DNA from: Vulcanococcus sp. SFB_649D_100_25
Lineage (GTDB): Bacteria > Cyanobacteriota > Cyanobacteriia > PCC-6307 > Cyanobiaceae
Direction: 5' to 3'
Length of the DNA stretch: 9,332 nt
NCBI GenBank assembly: GCA_030833825.1
Contig: JAURGL010000062.1
Coordinates: 1 to 9,332, forward strand
The notes beneath the pieces are model-generated. The model was not told where the DNA came from. It did no database searches and saw nothing but the letters and a program-made list of their open reading frames with translations. Positions 1-5,956 of the stretch are shown piece after piece. The translations under genes and the position numbers were made by a program. Each line of letters starts with the position of its first letter. The first letter of the stretch is position 1.

Positions 1-113
1 ATCGCCGCGACATCACCGTTCCCGAAATCCACCGGACCGGCACCTACAAGGTCCAGGTCAAGCTCCACAGCGAAGTCACCGCTGAGATCAACCTGGAAGT
101 GGTGAGCCACTGA
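1..113 (+). CDS. rplI: 50S ribosomal protein L9, C-terminal end (partial)
   Basis: Only the last 36 residues are present, read in the frame beginning at base 3 and ending at TGA 111-113; the gene starts to the left of the window. The residues (RRDITVPEIHRTGTYKVQ, then VKLHSEVTAEINLEVV) match the C-terminal domain of bacterial L9, where the conserved pattern is an alpha/beta segment with 'G.y.v.v.LH.eV.a.i.v.V'. L9 binds 23S rRNA near the base of the L1 stalk and helps reading-frame fidelity. The gene order rplI followed by dnaB is common in bacteria and typical of cyanobacteria, which supports the call. It ends 120 bp before dnaB, with a terminator-like hairpin between them. Confidence 0.9.
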   Translation, partial: RRDITVPEIHRTGTYKVQVKLHSEVTAEINLEVVSH

Positions 114-125
114 GTCCAGGGCTAA

Positions 126-157
126 GTGGCCTGGGCGAACCCAACGGTTCCCGCCAC
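126..157 (+). promoter_or_regulatory. Predicted RNA hairpin in the rplI-dnaB spacer
   Basis: The spacer contains a nested inverted repeat. GTGGC (126-130) pairs with GCCAC (153-157), GG (134-135) with CC (151-152), and GAACC (137-141) with GGTTC (146-150) around the loop CAAC. Bulges are CTG (131-133) and a single C (136). No T-run follows, so it is not an intrinsic terminator by itself. It could be an mRNA 3'-end structure for rplI, a processing site or part of a dnaB leader. The pairing is read directly from the sequence; any function is inference, and such stems also arise by chance in GC-rich DNA. Confidence 0.4.
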
Positions 158-174
158 AATGAGCAACCCCCTCG

Positions 175-207
175 CCGTCAGGCCCAAGCGGGACTGACGG
201 TTTTTTC
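175..207 (+). terminator. Intrinsic (Rho-independent) terminator after rplI
   Basis: A strong stem, CCGTCAG (175-181) against CTGACGG (194-200), continues inward past one mismatch with CCC (183-185) against GGG (190-192) around the loop AAGC. Six T residues (201-206), then C and TT, follow the stem directly. This is the standard intrinsic terminator layout and would end rplI transcripts. It lies only about 27 nt before the dnaB ATG, too close for a normal promoter to fit between them, so dnaB is either read through or transcribed from a promoter upstream of the hairpin. Confidence 0.85.
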
Positions 208-233
208 TTGTTGAACGCAGCCCTACAGCAGCC

Positions 234-1649
234 ATGGTGAGCGTCCCCCTGAGCAACAGCGAAGCCGAGGGCCGCGAAGACAGGGCGGCGCCACGGGGGC
301 GACCACGCAACGACGCCAGCTTCGAGGCGATGCCCGATGGCGTCCCCCCTCAGAACCTGGAGGCGGAGGAGGCTGTGCTCGGCGGGATCCTGCTGGACCC
401 CGATGCCATTGGGCGGGTGGCGGATGTGCTGCAGCCGGAAGCGTTCTATCTCTCGGCCCACCGGGAGATCTACCGAACCGCCCTGATGCTCCACAGCCAG
501 GGCAAACCCACCGATCTGACGGCCATGACCGCCTGGCTGGCGGACACCGGGGCCCTGGAGAAGGTGGGGGGCAGCAGCCGACTGGTGGAGCTGGTGGAGC
601 GCACCCTCTCCACGGCCTCCATCGACCAGGTGGCGCGCCTGGTGATGGACAAGTTCCTGCGCCGCCAGCTGATCCGCTCCGGCAACGAGGTGATCCAGCT
701 GGGCTTCGATCAGAGCAAGCCCATGGAGCAGGTGCTCGACGAGGCGGAGCAAAAGATCTTTGCGATCAGCCAGGAGAAACCGAGCACCGGCCTCACCCCC
801 ACCGCTGAGATCCTCACCGCCACCTTCAATGAGATCGAGAGCCGCTCCCTGGGGACGGCGGTCGCTGGTATCCCGGTGAACTTCTACGACCTGGATGCCA
901 TGACCCAGGGCCTGCAGAGGAGCGATCTGATCATCATTGCCGGGCGCCCGGCCATGGGCAAAACGGCGATCACGCTCAACCTGGCCAAGAACGTGGCCCA
1001 GCTCCACAACCTGCCGGTGTGCGTCTTCTCCCTGGAGATGAGCAAGGAGCAGCTCACCTATCGCCTGCTGGCCATGGAGGTGGGCATCGAGAGCGGCCGC
1101 CTGCGGACCGGCCGGCTCAATCCTGATGAGTGGCCCCTGCTGGGCCAGGGCATCAGCACCCTCGGGCAGATGCCGATCTTCATCGACGACAAGCCCAATG
1201 CGGGAGTCCTGGAGATGCGCTCGCTCTGCCGCCGGCTGATGGCCGAATCGGGGCAGGAGCTGGGGCTGGTGGTGATCGACTACCTGCAGCTGATGGAAGG
1301 CAGTGGCTCCGACAACCGGGTGCAGGAGCTCTCCCGCATCACCCGGGGCCTCAAGCAGATGGCCCGCGAACTGAACGTTCCGGTGATCGCCCTCTCCCAG
1401 CTCAGTCGGGGGGTGGAATCACGCACCAACAAGCGCCCGATGCTCTCGGACCTCCGGGAATCGGGTTCGATCGAGCAGGACGCCGACCTGGTGCTGATGA
1501 TCTACCGGGACGAGTACTACAACCCGGACACCCCCGATCGCGGCATCACCGAGATCATCGTGACCAAGCACCGGAACGGCCCTGTCGGGACGGTGAAACT
1601 GCTGTTCGAGCCCCAGTTCACCCGCTTCCGCAATCTGGCGGCGCCGTAG
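234..1649 (+). CDS. dnaB: Replicative DNA helicase DnaB
   Basis: The product is the hexameric 5'-3' helicase that unwinds DNA at the replication fork and recruits primase DnaG. At 471 aa it has the usual length. After a polar tail of about 32 residues, PPQNLEAEEAVLGGILLD marks the start of the N-terminal primase-interacting domain. The RecA-like motor domain carries Walker A GRPAMGKT (237-244, Lys243), the DnaB motif VFSLEMS, Walker B VVIDYLQL (Asp349), ALSQLSR, and the C-terminal MIYRDEYYN (Arg425) and TKHRNGPVG motifs. No intein is present, unlike DnaB of Synechocystis and some other cyanobacteria. The ATG at 234 has no clear Shine-Dalgarno; an internal ATG at 330 (Met33) would still keep the whole NTD, but tails of this kind are usual in cyanobacterial DnaB, so the longer form is preferred. 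mnmG follows after 9 nt, suggesting one transcript. Confidence 0.97.
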   Translation: MVSVPLSNSEAEGREDRAAPRGRPRNDASFEAMPDGVPPQNLEAEEAVLGGILLDPDAIGRVADVLQPEAFYLSAHREIYRTALMLHSQGKPTDLTAMTAWLADTGALEKVGGSSRLVELVERTLSTASIDQVARLVMDKFLRRQLIRSGNEVIQLGFDQSKPMEQVLDEAEQKIFAISQEKPSTGLTPTAEILTATFNEIESRSLGTAVAGIPVNFYDLDAMTQGLQRSDLIIIAGRPAMGKTAITLNLAKNVAQLHNLPVCVFSLEMSKEQLTYRLLAMEVGIESGRLRTGRLNPDEWPLLGQGISTLGQMPIFIDDKPNAGVLEMRSLCRRLMAESGQELGLVVIDYLQLMEGSGSDNRVQELSRITRGLKQMARELNVPVIALSQLSRGVESRTNKRPMLSDLRESGSIEQDADLVLMIYRDEYYNPDTPDRGITEIIVTKHRNGPVGTVKLLFEPQFTRFRNLAAP

Positions 1650-1658
1650 CGTCAAGGG

Positions 1659-3581
1659 ATGGTCTCCAGCGGTCACGCCCCGATCGAGCACTTCGACGTG
1701 ATCGTCGTTGGGGGCGGCCATGCGGGCTGCGAAGCGGCGATCACAGCGGCCCGGCTGGGGTGCTCCACTGCGCTGTTTTCACTCAACCTCGATCGCATCG
1801 CCTGGCAGCCCTGCAACCCGGCGGTCGGCGGGCCCGCCAAAAGCCAGCTGGTGCATGAGGTGGATGCACTCGGCGGCGTGATCGGCCGCCTGGCGGACGC
1901 CACCGCCCTGCAAAAACGCGTCCTCAACGCCAGCCGCGGCCCAGCGGTCTGGGCCCTGCGGGCGCAAACCGACAAACGCCAGTACTCCCGGCAGATGCTG
2001 CAGTTGCTGCAGCACACCCCCAACCTGGCCCTCCGCGAAGCGATGGTGACGGGCCTCGAGGTGGAGGACGACCGGGTGATGGGCGTACGCACCTACTTCG
2101 GGAGCACCTACGGGGCCGGCGCCGTGATCCTCACCGCCGGGACCTTCCTGGGCGGACAGATCTGGGTGGGGAACCAGTCGATGTCGGCGGGCCGCGCCGG
2201 CGAGCAGGCGGCTGAGGGACTGACCGAAGCGCTGGAGGGCCTGGGCTTCCAGATGGGTCGCCTCAAGACCGGCACTCCGGCCCGGGTGGACCGGCGCAGC
2301 ATTGCCCTCGACCGCTTGGAGGAGCAACCCAGCGACGCGGCTGATCGCTACTTCTCCTTCGATCCCACCAGCTGGGTCAGCGGTGAGCAGATGAGTTGCC
2401 ACATCACCCGCACCACCGCCGCCACCCATCAACTGATCCGAGACAACCTGCACCTCACCCCCATCTACGGGGGCTTCATCGACAGCAAGGGGCCGCGCTA
2501 CTGCCCCTCGATTGAGGACAAGATCGTCCGCTTCGCCGACAAGGACAGCCACCAGATCTTCCTGGAGCCCGAGGGGCGCGACACCCCTGAGATCTACGTC
2601 CAGGGCTTCTCCACCGGTCTGCCGGAGCGGCTGCAACTCGAGCTGCTGCGCACCCTCCCCGGCCTGGAGCAGTGCGTGATGCTGCGGCCCGCCTACGCCG
2701 TGGACTACGACTACCTGCCTGCGACCCAGCTCAAACCCTCCCTGGAAACCAAGCGGGTGCAGGGGTTGTACTCCGCCGGGCAGCTCAACGGCACCACCGG
2801 CTACGAGGAGGCCGCCGCCCAGGGCCTGGTGGCGGGCCTGAACGCCGTGCGCCAACTGCGCGGCGAGTCCCCGGTGCACTTCCCCCGGGAGGGCAGCTAC
2901 ATCGGGACGATGATCGATGACCTGATCACCAAGGATCTGCGGGAGCCCTACCGGGTGCTCACCAGCCGCAGCGAATACCGCCTGGTGCTCCGGAGCGACA
3001 ACGCCGATCGGCGTCTCACCCCCATGGGGCGGGAGCTGGGACTGATCGATGATCGCCGCTGGGGGATCTACACCCGCAAACAGGAGGCGATCGCCGCCGA
3101 GAAGCAGCGCCTGGAATCGGTGCGCCTCAAGGTGAGCGATCCGGCCGCCGATGCGGTGGTCCAGCAAACCGGTGCCCCGATCAAGGGTTCGATCACCTTG
3201 GCTGATCTGCTGCGTCGTCCGGGCTTTCACAGCGGCGATCTGGTGAGCCATGGCCTGGCGGACGCCGACCTTCCCCTCGACGTCCTCGAGGGCGCGGAGA
3301 TCGACATCAAGTACAGCGGCTACCTGGCCCGCCAACAGCAGCAGATCGACCAGGTCAAGAAGCAGGAGCACAAAGCCATCCCCACCGGGATCGACTACGC
3401 CGCCATCGGGACCCTCTCGCGGGAAGCCCGCGAGAAGCTGGCGGCGGTGCAGCCCGTGAACCTTGGCCAGGCTTCACGGGTGCCCGGGGTGAGCCCCGCC
3501 GATGTGACCGCCCTGATGCTGTGGCTGGAGTTGCAGAGCCGCCGCGAAGGCCAGCTCGTCAAGGCCAGCGAAGATCGTTAG
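1659..3581 (+). CDS. mnmG: tRNA uridine-5-carboxymethylaminomethyl modification enzyme MnmG (GidA)
   Basis: MnmG works with the GTPase MnmE to place the (carboxymethyl)aminomethyl group on C5 of the wobble uridine (U34) of certain tRNAs, using FAD, NADH and methylene-tetrahydrofolate. The 640-aa length fits the family. The FAD-binding Rossmann motif VVGGGHAGCEAA is near the start (GxGxxG at residues 18-23). CNPAVGGPAKS follows with conserved Cys52. The first GidA signature, GPRYCPSIEDKIVRF, begins at residue 278 and includes Cys282, the counterpart of E. coli Cys277. The second, GQLNGTTGYEEAAAQG, begins near residue 374. The C-terminal helical MnmE-binding region is complete (SGYLARQQQQI, then IPTGIDYAAIGTLS and the VPGVSPADV turn). 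The ATG at 1659 lies 9 nt after dnaB; AAGGG directly before it is too close to be an ideal ribosome-binding site. Confidence 0.97.
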   Translation: MVSSGHAPIEHFDVIVVGGGHAGCEAAITAARLGCSTALFSLNLDRIAWQPCNPAVGGPAKSQLVHEVDALGGVIGRLADATALQKRVLNASRGPAVWALRAQTDKRQYSRQMLQLLQHTPNLALREAMVTGLEVEDDRVMGVRTYFGSTYGAGAVILTAGTFLGGQIWVGNQSMSAGRAGEQAAEGLTEALEGLGFQMGRLKTGTPARVDRRSIALDRLEEQPSDAADRYFSFDPTSWVSGEQMSCHITRTTAATHQLIRDNLHLTPIYGGFIDSKGPRYCPSIEDKIVRFADKDSHQIFLEPEGRDTPEIYVQGFSTGLPERLQLELLRTLPGLEQCVMLRPAYAVDYDYLPATQLKPSLETKRVQGLYSAGQLNGTTGYEEAAAQGLVAGLNAVRQLRGESPVHFPREGSYIGTMIDDLITKDLREPYRVLTSRSEYRLVLRSDNADRRLTPMGRELGLIDDRRWGIYTRKQEAIAAEKQRLESVRLKVSDPAADAVVQQTGAPIKGSITLADLLRRPGFHSGDLVSHGLADADLPLDVLEGAEIDIKYSGYLARQQQQIDQVKKQEHKAIPTGIDYAAIGTLSREAREKLAAVQPVNLGQASRVPGVSPADVTALMLWLELQSRREGQLVKASEDR

Positions 3582-3605
3582 GGTTCCGCCAAAGCGCCAG
3601 AACGG

Positions 3606-4304
3606 TTGAGCCGCCCCCGCTCGAGCAACACCTCCAGGGCCTACTGGGAACTGCGGGCCGAGCAGGTGATGGATCGCGTCTTCCAAGGCAACCGGCCCAG
3701 TTCGGAACCCCGCCCTGAAGCCGGGCTCGACCCGATCGAGGTGCGGGTGCATGAGGCATCCCAGCCCCTGAAGGCGCTCAGCCCGAGGCCCTGGCAACTG
3801 GCCCTCGGGGGCATCCTGCTGGCGGGGCTCGGCAGCAGCGCCGGGCTCTGGGGGGCCTGGCAGAGCGCCCAACGGGACCTGCGCCAAGAACGGAATCTGC
3901 GACTGCTGGAGGGGATCCGCAGCCTGGGGGACAGCCCCGGCAAGGAGTCCGCCGATCCCAGCACTCCTCCCGCTCCTCCCGACGAGGCCTGGATCGAGCA
4001 ACTGCCTCCCTTGAGCGTCCCCCTGCACGGGACCTTGCCTGCCCAGACCTCGGCCCCGCTGGCGGCACCGCTTGCGGGGCCGGGCCAACCGGAGGGCTCC
4101 GACATGCCGGTCCTCCTCGGGGTGGTGCAAATCCCCGGCAAACCGGGATCAGCCATCTTCCAGATCGGCAGCAGTTCCACCAACGCCCTGGTGGGCGAAA
4201 GCATCGGCAGCAGCGGTTGGAGGCTGATCTCAGCCCAGGCTGATGCTGCGGTGATCGAACGCGCCGGGCAGCGCCGGCGCGTCAACATCAGCAGTGGTTT
4301 GTGA
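3606..4304 (+). CDS. Single-pass membrane protein with a GspC/PilP-like C-terminal segment; function unknown
   Basis: I do not recognise a named family with certainty. The 232-aa product starts at TTG 3606, 24 nt after mnmG. GTG 3666 or ATG 3669 are alternatives, but they would cut off AYWELRAEQ, which looks like a structured N-terminal segment. The layout is: cytoplasmic tail 1-62, one hydrophobic segment about 64-86 (WQLALGGILLAGLGSSAGLW), a charged helix about 86-105, a Pro/Ala-rich linker about 111-167, then a compact domain 168-232 (VLLGVVQ, SAIFQIGSSSTNALVGESIG, GWRLISAQADAAVIERAGQ). That order, and the pattern 'LLGvv...aif..g.....vgesig..gw.l......v.i.r.g..r', resemble the homology-region domain of type II secretion GspC and pilus PilP proteins. 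By that analogy the C-terminal domain would face the periplasm. This is family-level inference, not proof. The chorismate lyase ORF overlaps its 3' end if the upstream GTG is used. Confidence 0.75.
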   Translation: MSRPRSSNTSRAYWELRAEQVMDRVFQGNRPSSEPRPEAGLDPIEVRVHEASQPLKALSPRPWQLALGGILLAGLGSSAGLWGAWQSAQRDLRQERNLRLLEGIRSLGDSPGKESADPSTPPAPPDEAWIEQLPPLSVPLHGTLPAQTSAPLAAPLAGPGQPEGSDMPVLLGVVQIPGKPGSAIFQIGSSSTNALVGESIGSSGWRLISAQADAAVIERAGQRRRVNISSGL

Positions 4305-4917
4305 CGAGCTGGTGAGCGATCCAAGCGCTGCAGCACGCCTGTGGCCATCACCTTCCCCGCTGTGGCAGGCCGCCCCGGAGGACGTGGCGGTGGGGGTCTG
4401 CGGCCATGGCGATCCCCTCACCCCCCGACTGAGCGGACCCTGGCGGCTGCTGCTCCTCGGGGATGGCAGCCCCACCCGGCATCTGCAGTCCCTCACCGGT
4501 CGCCCCGTGCAGGTGGATGTGATTGCGATGGAGGCCGACCATCAGACCGATGCGGAAGCCCCGCCGGAGGTGGAGGAACTGGATCGCCCCCTGGTGCGCC
4601 GGCAGGTCTGGTTACGGTGCGGGGATCAGACCCTGGCCTGGGCTGAGAGCTGGTGGAATCAGCAACAGGCCGAGCAGCACCTGCAGGAACGCAACCAGCC
4701 GATCTGGACCAGCCTGACCGCCAACCGCGCCGAGCTCTATCGGGAGGTGGATGGCCTGGCGCTCGTGGACGCACCCTGGCTGGAGCAAGGCTTTCAGCGC
4801 AGCGGGCCCTATTGGAGCCGGCACTACCGTTTTTTTCGCGGCGGCCGGGAACTCACCGTGATCCGAGAAGTGTTCTCGCCCTTGCTGGAGCACTGGCTCG
4901 GGCCGCCAAACACATAA
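4294..4917 (+). CDS. Chorismate lyase (DUF98 / Rv2949c-Sll1797 type)
   Basis: The product likely converts chorismate to 4-hydroxybenzoate plus pyruvate, the first committed step towards the plastoquinone head group in cyanobacteria; Synechocystis Sll1797 is the known example of the family. Visible family features are LLLLGDGSPTRHLQSLTGRPVQV (about 52-74), the strand R-Q-V-W-L-R then LAWAESWW (about 103-121), QPIWTSL followed by ELYREVDGL (about 135-155), and the closing strand YRFFRGGRELTVIREVFSP with Glu192 in the position of the conserved acidic active-site residue. Length 207 aa is normal for the family. GTG 4294 overlaps the upstream gene by 11 nt; GTG 4312 (codon 7), 8 nt after that gene's stop, is equally possible and has GAG a few bases upstream. 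Either way translation is probably coupled to the membrane-protein gene. Confidence 0.88.
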   Translation: MVCDELVSDPSAAARLWPSPSPLWQAAPEDVAVGVCGHGDPLTPRLSGPWRLLLLGDGSPTRHLQSLTGRPVQVDVIAMEADHQTDAEAPPEVEELDRPLVRRQVWLRCGDQTLAWAESWWNQQQAEQHLQERNQPIWTSLTANRAELYREVDGLALVDAPWLEQGFQRSGPYWSRHYRFFRGGRELTVIREVFSPLLEHWLGPPNT

Positions 4918-5023
4918 CTTCATTGCGATTTACAACAGAAGCTACGAGTTAACACAAAAAGGGATTGACAGCTTGCAGACCTCTGTGGTGGGCGCAGCAT
5001 GGATTCACACAGAAGTCCGATCC
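4918..5023 (+). other. A/T-rich spacer and possible promoter region for the small downstream gene
   Basis: The first 55 bases after the chorismate lyase stop are clearly A/T-richer than the rest of the window. They include TTAACACAAAAA and a perfect -35-like TTGACA at 4965-4970. No good -10 hexamer sits at the usual 16-18 nt spacing (the bases there are GTGGGC-like), so the promoter call is weak. If TTGACA is a true -35, transcription would begin near 5000 and the ATG at 5024 would be the start codon of the next gene. I see no terminator hairpin after chorismate lyase. Confidence 0.25.
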
Positions 5024-5332
5024 ATGACCGTCATCCCCCTTCGCCCCCATCGCAAGAACGATGGATGCGACAGCGGCAGTCCCCCCAGGCCGACCCTGGT
5101 GGCGCAATGGGCCTCCCTCCTGGAAGCCCTCTCCGGCGGCTGCGCCTCCATCTCCACCAGCGCTGAGCAGATGGCAGAGGACCTCCCGTCAGAACTGGTG
5201 GACCCGGTGAATGCTGAACTGCGTCAGTTGGGCTGCAGCTTCCAGGTCACCCGAGCCAAGCCTCCCGTTCACAGGCTGCGGCGCCGGGTGGAGCGAGGCA
5301 AGGCCCGCCCTGGGGCGGCATCCAACGGCTGA
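5024..5332 (+). CDS. Small protein of unknown function (102 aa, or 119 aa from an upstream TTG)
   Basis: The open frame runs from TTG 4973, but the ATG at 5024 (codon 18) is the more credible start: MTVIPLRPHRKNDG reads as a natural N-terminus, and the upstream 17 codons overlap the putative promoter. The product has a polar head, a predicted helix TLVAQWASLLEALSGG, a second helical stretch DLPSELVDPVNAELRQLG, a short strand CSFQVTRAK, and a basic tail (HRLRRRVERGKARPG). There is no signal peptide, membrane segment or catalytic motif that I recognise. The last 64 bp overlap in antisense the 3' end of the minus-strand 184-aa gene. Both partners keep plausible protein composition, but true coding status needs homologues. 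The short length and basic end might suit nucleic-acid or ribosome binding; that is a guess. Confidence 0.6.
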   Translation: MTVIPLRPHRKNDGCDSGSPPRPTLVAQWASLLEALSGGCASISTSAEQMAEDLPSELVDPVNAELRQLGCSFQVTRAKPPVHRLRRRVERGKARPGAASNG

Positions 5333-5823
5333 GGCGCCGGGGGCTCAGGGGAAGGACGCTCATCACCCCTGCGCCAACGACTCACGCTGAAACTCTCGTC
5401 CTCCGGCCAGCTGTTGTCATCCGCCGCGGCAGGAGGAGCGAATGACATGGCCTGCTGGGGAACCTGGCCCCGTTGCCCCCGCCTGGAGATGGCATCAAGG
5501 GGCCGGCGACGGCTGGGCGATGGCTCAGGGCTGCGGCGCCCAGGCGCCTCTTCCCAGCTCTCACGCCATCCCTCCTCGTCTTCGAGGAACCAGTCGATCT
5601 TGTCCTCGACCCAACGCCCCACCTGATCGAGGCGCAACCCTGACCCGCGGGCTCCGCCCCGGGAACCGGGTCGCGCCCCGGAGACCCCATCGACCAGCTG
5701 CCGCCCGGCGGACACCCACTGATCCAACCTCTGCTCGAGCCGCGGCTCGCTGCGAGGCTCACTGCGAGGTTCGCTGCGGCGGTAACCGCGCCGCTCCGGC
5801 CAGTCCTCGTAGGAATCCACCAT
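5269..5823 (-). CDS. Arg/Pro/Ser-rich protein of unknown function with Trp-containing amphipathic segment (184 aa)
   Basis: The start is ATG at 5823-5821, 22 nt after the stop of the upstream mini-ORF, which makes an operon with it and SprT likely. The protein opens MVDSYEDWPERRGYRR and then has three SEPR units from a 12-bp tandem repeat. Next is LEQRLDQWVSAGRQLVDGVSG (about 29-49), a likely helix, then a Gly/Arg linker, and LDQVGRWVEDKIDWFLED (about 65-82), a second acidic, Trp-bearing amphipathic helix. The rest is low-complexity Arg/Pro/Ser with short word-like islands (PLDAISRR, SFSVSRWRR) and a basic end, LPRSTRRRSL. There is no signal peptide or membrane span. The pattern of two ordered helices in a disordered background suggests a scaffold or adaptor rather than an enzyme; I do not know its role. 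The 3' end converges on the forward small gene. Confidence 0.65.
   Translation of the reverse strand: MVDSYEDWPERRGYRRSEPRSEPRSEPRLEQRLDQWVSAGRQLVDGVSGARPGSRGGARGSGLRLDQVGRWVEDKIDWFLEDEEGWRESWEEAPGRRSPEPSPSRRRPLDAISRRGQRGQVPQQAMSFAPPAAADDNSWPEDESFSVSRWRRGDERPSPEPPAPQPLDAAPGRALPRSTRRRSL
5743..5778 (-). repeat. 12-bp tandem repeat, three copies, encoding Arg-Ser-Glu-Pro
   Basis: On the minus strand three adjacent 12-mers read CGCAGCGAACCT, CGCAGTGAGCCT and CGCAGCGAGCCG (5778 down to 5743). They differ at two or three positions and keep the reading frame of the 184-aa gene, giving RSEP three times. Such in-frame units can expand or contract by slippage, so copy number may vary between strains. 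Confidence 0.85.
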
Positions 5824-5845
5824 GACGGCAGGCTAGAGGCGGGGG

Positions 5846-5947
5846 TCAGCGAACGAGGCGCCTGGAGCGCAGCCAACGCTCACGGCCCATGCCCAGCAAG
5901 GCGATCGTCACCCCGCTCAATTCCCAGACCCAGAGCACCGATGCCAT
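5846..5947 (-). CDS. Putative 33-aa hydrophobic small protein between SprT and the 184-aa gene
   Basis: A short ORF starts at ATG 5947-5945, only 9 nt after the SprT stop (TAA 5959-5957), and ends at TGA 5848-5846, 22 nt before the next ATG. The translation is MASVLWVWELSGVTIALLGM (1-20) followed by GRERWLRSRRLVR. It has a hydrophobic helix with one internal Glu and then a strongly basic tail, the usual 'positive-inside' layout of a tiny single-span membrane protein. It exactly fills the gap between two same-strand genes, which favours a real gene over chance. No clear Shine-Dalgarno is seen and the function is unknown. At this length, homologue conservation would be needed to prove it is coding. 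Confidence 0.5.
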   Translation of the reverse strand: MASVLWVWELSGVTIALLGMGRERWLRSRRLVR

Positions 5948-5956
5948 GGGCGGAAC

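Noticed and set aside
939..1300. Possible DnaB intein
   Set aside because: The sequence runs directly through Walker A and Walker B with normal spacing and normal total length, so no intein is inserted.
1130..1858. 242-aa forward frame spanning the dnaB-mnmG junction
   Set aside because: It overlaps two certain genes in another frame and is Arg/Pro/Ala-rich low-complexity sequence.
3087..3094. HIP1 octamer GCGATCGC
   Set aside because: A single copy in 9.3 kb of GC-rich DNA is within chance expectation; it gives no evidence of HIP1 enrichment.
1779..3371. 530-aa open frame on the minus strand inside mnmG
   Set aside because: It is antisense to a complete, motif-rich mnmG and has the repetitive His/Gly/Ala/Leu composition of a GC-rich shadow frame.
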